From: a candidate division WWE3 bacterium RIFOXYB1_FULL_43_24
Lineage (GTDB): Bacteria > Patescibacteriota > WWE3 > UBA101185 > UBA10185
NCBI GenBank assembly: GCA_001773135.1
Contig: MEVX01000012.1
Location: 1 to 41,711, forward strand
Length of the DNA: 41,711 nucleotides
Direction of reading: 5' to 3'
Of this stretch, positions 9,000 through 17,465 are shown in pieces (within the stretch, counting starts at the first letter, position 1; each line of letters starts with the position of its first letter). The notes under the pieces were generated by a model. That model was not told the origin of the DNA and searched no databases. It was given only the letters and a program-made list of their open reading frames with translations. The position numbers and the translations under genes were made by a program.

Positions 9000-9737
9000 A
9001 TGGAAAATTCTAAAAACTCAAACATTGTTCAGTTAGTGCTTGTTGCCGCGCTTGTAGGAGCCGCTTTTTATATTGGTAGTTTGTCTTCTAAAGTAGGAAA
9101 ATTGGAAGAGGCGAACAAGGGCACAGGAGTGCCTACCCAGGCTGCAGGGGAACCCGCCACATTTGATTCTGTGGCATTAGCGTCCTCTTTAGGTTTAGAC
9201 TCAGGTGCTTTCAAGACTTGCGTTGATAACCGCGATACTAAAGCTAGGGTTGAGGAAGAAGAAAAAGGTGGCCAGAGTGCGGGTGTGCAGGGAACTCCCG
9301 GTATAATCATGTTCGATACTCAGACCGGAAATTCCGTAGTTATTCCCGGAGCCGTCGATCCTACCACTATGCAGCTTTTCCTTGATAACTTATTAGCAGG
9401 AAAAGACACGACACTTGGGACACAGACAATCAAACTAGGAAAAGTTGAGAACTTGATAGCTCTAAACGATGCAGATTACGTCAGGGGTGACAAATCAGCC
9501 CGTGTATTGTTATTTGAGTACTCCGACTACGACTGTCCTTTCTGCAAGCAAGTTCATCCTACGTTACAGACTTTGTTAGATGACAACGCAGGGAAAGTTG
9601 CCTGGATATATAGGCAATTTCCGTTAGATCAATTGCACCCGACCGCCAGATCCAAATCCGAAGCTGCGCTCTGCGCAGGTAAAATCGGAGGAAACGATGC
9701 CTTCTGGGCATTTTCCGACGCTTTGGCGACACTGTAA
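9000..9737 (+). CDS. Membrane-anchored DsbA-like thioredoxin, domain halves in permuted order
   Basis: SD AGGAGG just upstream of ATG 9000. TM anchor; ASSLGLDSGAFKTC...GVQGTPGIIMFD...IPGAVDPTTMQLFLDNLL precedes VRGDKSARVLLFEYSDYDCPFCKQVHP...FPLDQLHPTARSKSEAALCAGKIGGNDAFWAFSDAL. Confidence 0.87.
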   Translation: MENSKNSNIVQLVLVAALVGAAFYIGSLSSKVGKLEEANKGTGVPTQAAGEPATFDSVALASSLGLDSGAFKTCVDNRDTKARVEEEEKGGQSAGVQGTPGIIMFDTQTGNSVVIPGAVDPTTMQLFLDNLLAGKDTTLGTQTIKLGKVENLIALNDADYVRGDKSARVLLFEYSDYDCPFCKQVHPTLQTLLDDNAGKVAWIYRQFPLDQLHPTARSKSEAALCAGKIGGNDAFWAFSDALATL

Positions 9738-9751
9738 AAATATCGCTTTTC

Positions 9752-9771
9752 GCGGGGGTGAAAACCCCCGC
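9752..9771. other. Perfect 8-bp hairpin with GAAA loop between dsbA-like and VKOR genes
   Basis: GCGGGGGT-GAAA-ACCCCCGC; 14-nt after dsbA stop, 8 nt before the next ATG; no U-tract. Confidence 0.8.
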
Positions 9772-9779
9772 CCGTTAAA

Positions 9780-10214
9780 ATGACCACATCAAAATACTTA
9801 TTTATTGCGAAGATTTTAGCCGCGTTGGGTATAGGGTTGGCGTTGTACCTTTATGTGAGTTATATTACCCAGCCTGTGTACAGAATTTGCACAATAAGTG
9901 ACACAATAAACTGCGATGCGGTTATCAGCGGAGAAGTATCAAAGACTTTGGGGATGCCCACAGCTTTATACGGACTCATCGGGTACACGGTAATATTGGT
10001 AGCGGCTTTTCTTGGTAAGAAAAAACTAATGTTGGGAACAGCTATTTTCGGCACCCTCTTTTGTTTGCGTATAACCTACATTGAGATTTTCCAGCTTCAA
10101 GTGATTTGCCCGGTATGTTTGCTGTGCCAGATAGATATGTTGGCATTATTAGCGGTTTCGATTTCAGTTCTTAAGAAAAAGGTTCAGGTTACTTCCGTGG
10201 CGGAACCTGTATAG
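9780..10214 (+). CDS. Vitamin K epoxide reductase (VKOR) family protein
   Basis: NCDAVISGEVSKTLGMPTALYGLIGY and CPVCLLCQ (CxxC) in a multi-TM protein. Confidence 0.9.
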   Translation: MTTSKYLFIAKILAALGIGLALYLYVSYITQPVYRICTISDTINCDAVISGEVSKTLGMPTALYGLIGYTVILVAAFLGKKKLMLGTAIFGTLFCLRITYIEIFQLQVICPVCLLCQIDMLALLAVSISVLKKKVQVTSVAEPV

Positions 10215-10244
10215 TAATCCCTCTTCAATTTGTATAATAGGCAT

Positions 10245-11843
10245 ATGTTCGGAAATTATCCTGTAAACGACGACTGGGTGTTTTTTTGGCAGGTAAAGGC
10301 TTTTTCGTTGGGAATTTTTAATATAAACGCCGAGCTTGATCCGTCTTTTATTGCGCAGGGTTTTTTGGGTTTACTGTGGTCAAAAATATTCGGGTTGGAT
10401 TACATTTCACTTCAAGTTCTGACATTTCTAATTTCGTTGGGAACAGCTTTTTTCGTATATAAAACTTTGCGGTTGCTCGGTTCCAGGAAGATTTTTGCCA
10501 TAGCGGGAGCGCTGACTTTATTTTTTAATCCATTGTTCTTTGTTTCTTCTTTCACTTTTATGACGGACAATTACCTTCTGTTTTTTCTGTCAGGTGCTAC
10601 CTACTTTTTTATCCGTTATTTCACAGCAGCTTCATACAGGAATTTAATAGCGGGGTCTTTCTTCGCTATGCTGGCAGCAGCGACGCGCCAAAATGGAACC
10701 CTTATATTTTTGCCGGCAACAGTATTGTGTGCAGTGCCTTTTCAAAAAGAAAAATTAAAGAAACTGTTAATACCGGTGTTTTTCTTCCTCCTTTCAATTG
10801 CTGTAGCATTTTTTTGGCCGAGGTTTGGGGCGAACAAAAGATTTTTGGAAACGGAGGATTTTGCCGGGCGTTTACAAACATTTTTATACGTTCCGCAATA
10901 TTTACTTATATTTCTTTCACCGGTTTTTCTTGGAATCAGAGGACAGTTGAATGGTCTTTGGAGAAAGGCTGTGGTCTTTGTAATAGCAGTTCCGGTTGCT
11001 TACCTTTTGTTTAAGACCGATCTTTTTCCAATGGGCAACATGCTTTACATAGAGGAGCTTTATGCTAAATCGGATTTCAGGGCGAATTTTAGTCTTTTCG
11101 ATAATATTTTTACGAAATTGTTTCTAGCGTTTGTTTGGGGATTGGGGTTTTCGAAAATTCTATTTTACTTATTGCCTAGATTTAGAAAAATTGCGGACAG
11201 GGGAAATTTGCGGAAACCGGAAGTATTTATTCTTTTTGCCGCAGCTTTAAATTTTGGCGTTTTACTGTTCTCTTCCGATATGTATGACCGATATTTACTT
11301 CCGGGGTTTCTATTTTCACTTTTATTTGTGTTTGGCAGACTTGGGGCCGGCTATCAACTTAATAAATATTGTGTTTATTTGTCTATTTTGCTACTTATGG
11401 TCATTTCGGTTGCTTTGCAGTGGGATTTTTCGGCGCGTAACAGGTTAATGTGGAAACAATTGGAGAATCTTAGGCAAAAGACAGGTATGAGTACACAGAT
11501 AGATTTTAACGATACATATATAAATCACATAACTGTGAGAGAGTCCGGCGATTTTACAGGACTTGAGTCAAGACGCGGTAGTTTTGACCCCCTGTGTTTT
11601 ATTCAGGATTACACGCTGGACAGCAGCTTCCCGTTTTCAAAGAAGGTAGAAAGCTTGGGGCGGGTTATTTCGTCTAAGGGTTTGGAAAATCCCAAACCTT
11701 TGGGTGTGCGAAAAAAGACACTCCCCAGAATTAAAAATAATTTGGACAGTTTGACGTTTAATGAGGAATATCCGTCTGTTTTGTACGGATTGGTAGGGAA
11801 GAAAGCCTATGTTGGAAGTTTCTGTGTTGAGAGCGCCGATTGA
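10245..11843 (+). CDS. Multi-pass membrane glycosyltransferase-like protein (GT39/ArnT/PMT superfamily)
   Basis: NDDWVFFWQVKAF near N-terminus followed by many TM helices; TATAAT at 10233-10238, ATG 10245. Confidence 0.65.
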   Translation: MFGNYPVNDDWVFFWQVKAFSLGIFNINAELDPSFIAQGFLGLLWSKIFGLDYISLQVLTFLISLGTAFFVYKTLRLLGSRKIFAIAGALTLFFNPLFFVSSFTFMTDNYLLFFLSGATYFFIRYFTAASYRNLIAGSFFAMLAAATRQNGTLIFLPATVLCAVPFQKEKLKKLLIPVFFFLLSIAVAFFWPRFGANKRFLETEDFAGRLQTFLYVPQYLLIFLSPVFLGIRGQLNGLWRKAVVFVIAVPVAYLLFKTDLFPMGNMLYIEELYAKSDFRANFSLFDNIFTKLFLAFVWGLGFSKILFYLLPRFRKIADRGNLRKPEVFILFAAALNFGVLLFSSDMYDRYLLPGFLFSLLFVFGRLGAGYQLNKYCVYLSILLLMVISVALQWDFSARNRLMWKQLENLRQKTGMSTQIDFNDTYINHITVRESGDFTGLESRRGSFDPLCFIQDYTLDSSFPFSKKVESLGRVISSKGLENPKPLGVRKKTLPRIKNNLDSLTFNEEYPSVLYGLVGKKAYVGSFCVESAD

Positions 11844-11873
11844 TTATTTAAGGACGGCACTGTTCGTGGGTCA

Positions 11874-11894
11874 AATTTTCTATGGTTGGGGTGA
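11874..11894. repeat. Extra copy of tRNA-Pro 3' end plus flank (20/21 match to 12071-12091)
   Basis: aattttctatggttggggtga versus aattttctatggtcggggtga. Confidence 0.85.
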
Positions 11895-11931
11895 ATTCGC
11901 TTCGCGAAGCACTAACTTGAGAAGTGAGTGG

Positions 11932-12020
11932 AAGGACTCGGTCACCGGTTCGCGTCTGCTGACGCGCCCGTCGACCCCCTCTCGCTCGCCTTCGCTCGCT
12001 GCGAATCATTCTCGTCCTGC
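11932..12020 (-). repeat. Structured repeat element A (tRNA-Pro associated)
   Basis: Minus strand: GAATGATTCGCAGCGAGCGAAGGCGAGCGAGAGGGGGTCGACGGGCGCGTCAGCAGACGCGAACCGGTGACCGAGTCCT; shares GCGAGCGAAGGCGAGCGAG, GGTCGA, TCAGCAGA loop and GTGACCGA with elements B/C. Confidence 0.75.
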
Positions 12021-12027
12021 CACGAAT

Positions 12028-12076
12028 AAAAAATTCCCGCCAGCTCGTCGCTTTGCTCCGAACTAACGGGAATTTT
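12028..12076 (-). terminator. Probable terminator hairpin downstream of tRNA-Pro
   Basis: Minus strand AAAATTCCCGTTAGTTC-loop-GAGCTGGCGGGAATTTTTT, long stem with G-U pairs and U-tract. Confidence 0.65.
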
Positions 12077-12079
12077 CTA

Positions 12080-12156
12080 TGGTCGGGGTGACAGGACTCG
12101 AACCTGCGGCCTTTCGCACCCCATGCGAACGCGCTAGCCAACTGCGCCACACCCCG
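12080..12156 (-). tRNA. tRNA-Pro (anticodon GGG), encoded CCA
   Basis: CGGGGTGTGGCGCAGTTGGCTAGCGCGTTCGCATGGGGTGCGAAAGGCCGCAGGTTCGAGTCCTGTCACCCCGACCA; 7-bp acceptor, TTCGC/GCGAA anticodon stem. Confidence 0.95.
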
Positions 12157-12259
12157 ATACCTACGAGTCAAAATTTACCATTATTCAGACCAAAAATCCA
12201 ACATTTTAAGTAACGAAACCCCGCCTGTTAAAGAAAAAAGTAAAGGCGGCAAAACATCT

Positions 12260-12583
12260 TTAGGATTTGCCGCCTAGGGTTGTGCCGAAACGTTTCTTAA
12301 GTTCTTCAAACGCCTTGGGTTTATCCGAGGGAGTGTAAGTGGGATTTCTCTTTGGCTTTGCCAGCTTCGATTTTGAGAGAAATCCCCAGTTAATGACGAC
12401 GTTATCGGCTGTTAGTTTGTGCAACAAACGTGTCGGGTTCTTGTCCGAAGTGAAAGCGTAGTCCATATCGGTTAAGGAACCCGTGTCAACAGTTTTTGCA
12501 CCCCACCGCAGTATATGCTCGTAGGTCGAATTAACCTCGCTGCGGGTAGCCTGACTACTTAGTCTGACCCACCACCTGTACAT
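12260..12583 (-). CDS. Hypothetical protein
   Basis: ORF overlapping the upstream ORF by 29 nt on the same strand. Confidence 0.45.
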   Translation of the reverse strand: MYRWWVRLSSQATRSEVNSTYEHILRWGAKTVDTGSLTDMDYAFTSDKNPTRLLHKLTADNVVINWGFLSKSKLAKPKRNPTYTPSDKPKAFEELKKRFGTTLGGKS

Positions 12584-12797
12584 CGAACTTACTCCATTTC
12601 CGTCCGCCGAGGCGGTACTTTGAATTCACTAAGTTCTGGAGAGCTTTGTACACCTCTTTGGGTTTTTCAATCTCCGAGATGGTCACGTGGCCATCGTCTT
12701 CCAGAGTAACGAGCGCTTTTTTATCGACAGCCCACACATAAAGCGCAAGTCTTTTAACAACGGGAACAGACAAAGGTGGCCCTTTCATTTCAATCAT
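12555..12797 (-). CDS. Hypothetical protein
   Basis: ORF with strong SD (GAGGAGGAG) upstream of ATG 12797. Confidence 0.55.
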   Translation of the reverse strand: MIEMKGPPLSVPVVKRLALYVWAVDKKALVTLEDDGHVTISEIEKPKEVYKALQNLVNSKYRLGGRKWSKFDVQVVGQTK

Positions 12798-12866
12798 TTC
12801 TCCTCCTCTCTTCTATTTTTCGATTCTTGAACTCGAATACTACACGATAAAAGGTGGAAAATAAAA

Positions 12867-13514
12867 TCAGAGACTCTTTTTTAGTCTTAGCCGATATATT
12901 TGGCGCGGTCTTCCGAATGCCAGTTTTTTTGCCCAATTAGAGCCAATATCGGTGAGTTTCTCCTTAGGAAAAAGCTCACATTTTTCCAGTTTCAGGGTTC
13001 CCGAAAGCGTCTCAAATGCCCGTACGACGACATTTTCAATATATTCTTGGGTAAGTTCGGGAAGTTCCAGCCTGTCCGATTCGGAAGGCTCCAAATCGGG
13101 TGAATAACCGAGTATTAGTTCCAGCTCTCCGGAAACCTTTAACAGCGCCGTAATCTTGTTAATAGCTTCTTTAGACGGGTTCACTATCTGGCCTAAAAGC
13201 GACCCCCAGGGGAGGATAACGCTTACTTTATCTGCGATTTCCGTCATGGTAATAGGCAGATTTTCCAGCGAGGACGCTAGGAACACAGTATTTTCAAGCT
13301 TTTTTCTCACTGATTTTACAGAATATTCGCGGAGTTGCTTTTCTACCGGGTCGGCTCCTATATACAGCGTATTCGGGTCACGAAGGGCCGATTCATACAC
13401 AAATCTTCCATCACCCGTACCTAAGTCAATGTGCACAAACGCGTATTTGGCGGCCATTCCCCTTAGGTTTTCCACCGAAATATCAACTGTCTTATTACCT
13501 TTTACCGACTTCAT
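12867..13514 (-). CDS. KamB/NpmA-family 16S rRNA (adenine-1408-N1)-methyltransferase-like
   Basis: VHIDLGTGDGRFVYESALRDPNTLYIGADP (SAM motif I) and VILPWGSLLGQIV (hallmark PWGSLL). Start taken at ATG 13514. Confidence 0.75.
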   Translation of the reverse strand: MKSVKGNKTVDISVENLRGMAAKYAFVHIDLGTGDGRFVYESALRDPNTLYIGADPVEKQLREYSVKSVRKKLENTVFLASSLENLPITMTEIADKVSVILPWGSLLGQIVNPSKEAINKITALLKVSGELELILGYSPDLEPSESDRLELPELTQEYIENVVVRAFETLSGTLKLEKCELFPKEKLTDIGSNWAKKLAFGRPRQIYRLRLKKSL

Positions 13515-13536
13515 GCGGTAATGATAGAATAAGGCC

Positions 13537-14346
13537 GTGCATAAAGCAAAAAATAACATTTTAGCTGTTTGGCAGCCTGTCGGAATATCGACAAATCGCC
13601 TATCCCAGATAGTAGGTGAGCACTACGGCACACTTTCAAGCCACACAGGTACTTTGGATCCTATGGCGGAGGGAGTGGTAATAATTTTATTGGGGGACAC
13701 CCGTCTTAAAAAGTACGAATACGCGCACTGGCACAAAACCTACGAGTTTGAAATTATTTTCGGCATGTCCACGGATTCTTATGACGCGATGGGTTTTATT
13801 ACCGGAAAAAATAATCTCGTACCTTCTAAAAAGGAAATAGAAAAAATTCTACCCAACTTTAACGGACCCTATTCCCAAAATGTTCCAATGTACTCCGCGG
13901 TAAAAGTAAAAGGGAAAAAACTTTTCGAAAGGGCGCACGCCGGTGAGATTCTAGAAAACACCCCGATTAAAAAAGGAGAAATTTTAAGCATACGTTTAAA
14001 AAGATACAGTGAGGTTTCCCTTAGTAATTGCGTTGAAAATATCTTAAGAAGATTAAACTCAGTCAAAGGAAACTTCAGGCAGGAGCCGATTATTTCGCAA
14101 TGGAAAAAATTTGTGGACTCCGACTGCAAAGTTATAAAAGCAAAGTTCGAAGTAGAGATGTCGAAAGGATTGTACGTGCGTTCTTTATCTCAGGATATTA
14201 GCAGCAAGCTCGGTTGCCTGGGGTTTACACACTCAATTGTCAGAACAAGAAACGGTAATTATGGAAAAAAGGGGGCGGTAAACGTAGAGAAGTTATTTGG
14301 CTCCCGGCGCAATTTCGACAACCTTATTGCGGGAGTTAAATCCTGA
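13537..14346 (+). CDS. truB: tRNA pseudouridine(55) synthase TruB
   Basis: WQPVGISTNRLSQIVGEH, SHTGTLDPMAEGVVIILLGDTRL, KTYEFEIIFGMSTDSYDAMG; GTG start. Confidence 0.87.
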   Translation: MHKAKNNILAVWQPVGISTNRLSQIVGEHYGTLSSHTGTLDPMAEGVVIILLGDTRLKKYEYAHWHKTYEFEIIFGMSTDSYDAMGFITGKNNLVPSKKEIEKILPNFNGPYSQNVPMYSAVKVKGKKLFERAHAGEILENTPIKKGEILSIRLKRYSEVSLSNCVENILRRLNSVKGNFRQEPIISQWKKFVDSDCKVIKAKFEVEMSKGLYVRSLSQDISSKLGCLGFTHSIVRTRNGNYGKKGAVNVEKLFGSRRNFDNLIAGVKS

Positions 14347-14520
14347 CACAATGCTTATCCTGCTCTTGGCAATTCCGAAGTAATCGGACAGGGCGTTTAC
14401 CAACTCGTTATTAGCCTCGTTTTCTTTTGCTATAGCTTTTACCGAGATCCTGAAAATTCCGTTAGATTGTTCGATTTTCGGCTCTTTAGCTCCCGGCTTT
14501 AAAAGTACATGAATTCTCAT
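14293..14520 (-). CDS. DUF167 (YggU) family protein
   Basis: LKPGAKEPKIEQ...VKAIAKENEANNELVNALSDYFGIAKSRISIVSGFNSRNKVVEI. Confidence 0.8.
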   Translation of the reverse strand: MRIHVLLKPGAKEPKIEQSNGIFRISVKAIAKENEANNELVNALSDYFGIAKSRISIVSGFNSRNKVVEIAPGAK

Positions 14521-14587
14521 ACGTCTATTTATGATAATATATTTTGGCGTTCTTTTTTAGTTGCTGTTTATTTAATCGGAGGAATTT

Positions 14588-14950
14588 ATGAATTTAGACA
14601 TAGTTACAAAAAGACTTAAAATTATTTCGGATTTGCAGGAAGAGCTGAACGGTGTAAGAGCCGCCTATCAGGAATCGCTTGAAAATGACCCCGCTTACCA
14701 GGAATTGCAGGAAGAGGCGTCCAAGTTCAGAGAAAGCTCCAAAGATAAAAAAATTCAGGTAACTTCCAATCAGACAATGAAAGCCATGGCTGATCAGATG
14801 AAAGAGCTTAAAACAGAGATAACCGAGAATAAGGACATTTTGGGCCAGGAATTGGCTGATTACTACAAAGAGAGTGGTTCCATGGAAATTACTGATGAGG
14901 ATGGGAACGTAAAAAGGATTGTTTTTTCAGTGAAGCTCATAAACGGGTAA
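14588..14950 (+). CDS. Hypothetical coiled-coil protein
   Basis: SD-like GGAGG upstream of ATG; Glu/Lys-rich helical sequence. Confidence 0.55.
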   Translation: MNLDIVTKRLKIISDLQEELNGVRAAYQESLENDPAYQELQEEASKFRESSKDKKIQVTSNQTMKAMADQMKELKTEITENKDILGQELADYYKESGSMEITDEDGNVKRIVFSVKLING

Positions 14951-15007
14951 TAGAGGGATAGCAAAACCTATTGCCAAACCGCCCTTTTATGAGAGAATAG
15001 CAATGTT

Positions 15008-15091
15008 ATGAGCATTAGAAAAAAGAAAAAAGACGCACAAAAGAATAAAATGATCCGAAAACATAGAAAGAAGTTCCGAAGGGTCAGCTAA
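15008..15091 (+). CDS. 27-aa very basic microprotein (MSIRKKKKDAQKNKMIRKHRKKFRRVS)
   Basis: Not in supplied ORF track; ATG..TAA read directly; composition resembles small ribosome-associated bS22/COX24-type peptides. Confidence 0.5.
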   Translation: MSIRKKKKDAQKNKMIRKHRKKFRRVS

Positions 15092-15868
15092 TCACTTTTT
15101 TACTGTATTCCCGCCAAATCTTCTATCCCTGGTGTTGAAATCCTGTATGGCTTTCATTAACTCTTTTTCATCGAAATCCGGCATATGTACGTCGGCAAAG
15201 TATATCTCACTGTAAGCCGCCTGCCAGGGCAAAAAGCCGCTTAAACGTTTCTCCCCGGAGGTTCTTATTAAAAGGTCGGGATAAGGGTAAAGCTGTTCTT
15301 TAGTGTCAAAGTAGTTTTTAAGCATGTATAAGGGATATTTGTCGGCGTATTTGGCGGTGACGTTTTTGAGATCTTCTGTCTTAACCTCGCCGCTTTCTAC
15401 ATCTCCCACTACTTTCTCAACTACCCTTAAAATCTCGTCCTGACCGCCGTAGTCTATTGCCATATTAAGATCGTAGTTTGTGTAATTTTTTGTTTCCTCC
15501 TCAGCTTGTACCAGCTTATTTCTCAAAAATTCCGGGATTCTGTCTTTTCTTCCTAAATGATAAATTCTAACCCCGTATTTGTGGGCATCTTTTAAGTTTC
15601 CGCTAATGTAGCTCTCGAAGATTTTCATTAAGTAGGACACCTCTTCTTCGGAGCGGTTCCAGTTCTCAGTTGAAAACCCCCAAAAGGTTAGTGTGTGTAC
15701 GCCGAGTTCTCTGGACTTGTGCATGATATTCTTAACGGCCTCAAAACCCCGTCTATGGCCTTCGAATGGGGGCAACCCGTGTTCTTTAGCCCATCTGCGG
15801 TTACCGTCAGGGATTATAGCTATGTGGTTGGGAATATTAAGTTGTTGGACGGTTTCTTCTTTATTCAT
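15092..15868 (-). CDS. uppS: Isoprenyl transferase / undecaprenyl diphosphate synthase
   Basis: HIAIIPDGNRRWAKEHGLPPFEGHRRGFEAV, LTFWGFSTENWNRS, PDLLIRTSGEKRLSGFLPWQAAYSEIYF. Confidence 0.95.
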   Translation of the reverse strand: MNKEETVQQLNIPNHIAIIPDGNRRWAKEHGLPPFEGHRRGFEAVKNIMHKSRELGVHTLTFWGFSTENWNRSEEEVSYLMKIFESYISGNLKDAHKYGVRIYHLGRKDRIPEFLRNKLVQAEEETKNYTNYDLNMAIDYGGQDEILRVVEKVVGDVESGEVKTEDLKNVTAKYADKYPLYMLKNYFDTKEQLYPYPDLLIRTSGEKRLSGFLPWQAAYSEIYFADVHMPDFDEKELMKAIQDFNTRDRRFGGNTVKK

Positions 15869-15903
15869 ATCGGTTCAAAAGCTGCCGCAATCCGTCCATT
15901 TTA

Positions 15904-16386
15904 CTATATCAGTGCCTGTATGTCCCGTAGGACTTCTTCCGCATGTTCCGCAGGTTTTACGTTTTCGTATATTTTAGCTATTTTGCCGTCAGGGTCTATT
16001 AGGAAAGAGGTGCGGTGTGTTCCTAAGAAACTCTTACCCATGAAACTTTTTGTTTTCCAAACGCCGTAATCTTGAACCATCTTTTTGTCCGTGTCCGAGA
16101 GAAGTGTGAAGGGTAGGGAATGTTTCTCTCCGAACTTTTTGTGACTTTCCACGGAGTCGGTACTAACTCCGACTACAGCGGCTCCGGTTTTCTTAAATTC
16201 TCCCCAGGTATCTCTTATAACACAGGCTTCTGTAGTGCAGCCGGGTGTATTGTCCCTCGGGTAAAAATATATTAGAAGCCATTTTCCTGAGAACCCACTC
16301 AAAGTTTTGGTGTCACCGTTTTGATCAGGCAGGGAAAATTGTGGAGCCACATCACTAACATTTAATTTTTTATTTTCCTGAGTCAT
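15904..16386 (-). CDS. bcp: Peroxiredoxin (Bcp/PrxQ-like)
   Basis: LIYFYPRDNTPGCTTEACVIRD with resolving-Cys spacing of PrxQ. Confidence 0.92.
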   Translation of the reverse strand: MTQENKKLNVSDVAPQFSLPDQNGDTKTLSGFSGKWLLIYFYPRDNTPGCTTEACVIRDTWGEFKKTGAAVVGVSTDSVESHKKFGEKHSLPFTLLSDTDKKMVQDYGVWKTKSFMGKSFLGTHRTSFLIDPDGKIAKIYENVKPAEHAEEVLRDIQALI

Positions 16387-16406
16387 GTTTTTGCGTCTGC
16401 TGGATA

Positions 16407-16775
16407 TTAAAGATCCAGGTCATCCAAATCGGTTTCTTTGATGAGTGCGTCCATTTCTTCAATATCGATGTTGTCAATTTCTTCGATTTGTTCCTCAGAG
16501 GTTTTTTCGACTACAACTTCTTCCTTCTTTACCTCTTCTGTTACCGGCTGTCTCTGTATTTGCTGTTCGGGTGTTTTACCTTTTACAACGGTTTGATAAA
16601 TGAATAAGGCAATTGCTGCCAGTATTACCAGAAACCCGACAACTAAAAATATTTTTAGTCCCTTAGCTGTACTATATCTATTCAGTTCGTCTTCAACCGG
16701 TTTGGGTGTGTTCCAATCAGGCATTTGTTCTGCCTGTGGTGTCTGTTCTATTGGTGTACTAGTTTGTTCTTCCAT
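16407..16775 (-). CDS. Hypothetical acidic single-TM protein
   Basis: One TM helix, Glu/Asp-rich C-terminus. Confidence 0.5.
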   Translation of the reverse strand: MEEQTSTPIEQTPQAEQMPDWNTPKPVEDELNRYSTAKGLKIFLVVGFLVILAAIALFIYQTVVKGKTPEQQIQRQPVTEEVKKEEVVVEKTSEEQIEEIDNIDIEEMDALIKETDLDDLDL

Positions 16776-16795
16776 ATTTTTCCTCCTTAATTAAA

Positions 16796-17458
16796 TTATT
16801 CCTGCTCCTCTTCGGTGTCTTCATCTTCAGTTTCTGTTTCATTTTCCTGCTGCTGGTTAAGTTTTTCTGTTCTTATTTCTTCTCTCATTGCTGCCAAGTC
16901 AATTTTTATATCTGTAAGGTAGAAGTCCTTAATCGCCACCATACTCACGTGAGTTGCTTCCAAATCTTCTCTGGCAGTTTTCAGAGCCTGTACGAAATTG
17001 ACATCTGAGGCTTCACAAGAAGCCGTTTTTAGCTCCTCGAGTTTGGCCAAGTAGTTGGCGTAATTAATTTTCGTTTCGGCGGTAAGCCTGTTTAGTTCGA
17101 CAATGTCTGCTTCCAAAGCGGCGATATTATCTCCACTGTAACCGTCCTCTTTCAACCTGTTTACGAGGTTTTCAAGTTTGTTTTCGAGACCCAGATATAC
17201 ACCCTGATGTCTTTTTTCTAGATTTTTATACTGTGTTATTTTCTCTGCAATTCTCTGAGTAACAAGCTCGCATCGTCTTTCCTGATTTTCTGCTCTGTTT
17301 AATTGCGCACGCGGGGTGTCCACTTTAGGAAGGGTTTCATTTTGAAGATTTTTACCCTCGTTAGCAGGCAGTACGTTTTGAGCTGCTGCGGTAATTAAAA
17401 AAGGAGAAATAAATATCAACGGAGCAATTAATAGCTTTGCTGAATTTTTAATTTTCAT
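16796..17458 (-). CDS. Hypothetical secreted coiled-coil protein
   Basis: Signal peptide from MKIKNSAKLLIAPLIFISPFLITAAA; coiled coil; start at 17458 preferred over 17494. Confidence 0.55.
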   Translation of the reverse strand: MKIKNSAKLLIAPLIFISPFLITAAAQNVLPANEGKNLQNETLPKVDTPRAQLNRAENQERRCELVTQRIAEKITQYKNLEKRHQGVYLGLENKLENLVNRLKEDGYSGDNIAALEADIVELNRLTAETKINYANYLAKLEELKTASCEASDVNFVQALKTAREDLEATHVSMVAIKDFYLTDIKIDLAAMREEIRTEKLNQQQENETETEDEDTEEEQE

Positions 17459-17465
17459 AGGGTCA

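Noticed and set aside
11848-12171. 107-aa minus ORF containing RGVAQLASAFAWGAKGRRFESCHPDHR
   Set aside because: Translation of tRNA-Pro plus element A; typical spurious tRNA-derived ORF.
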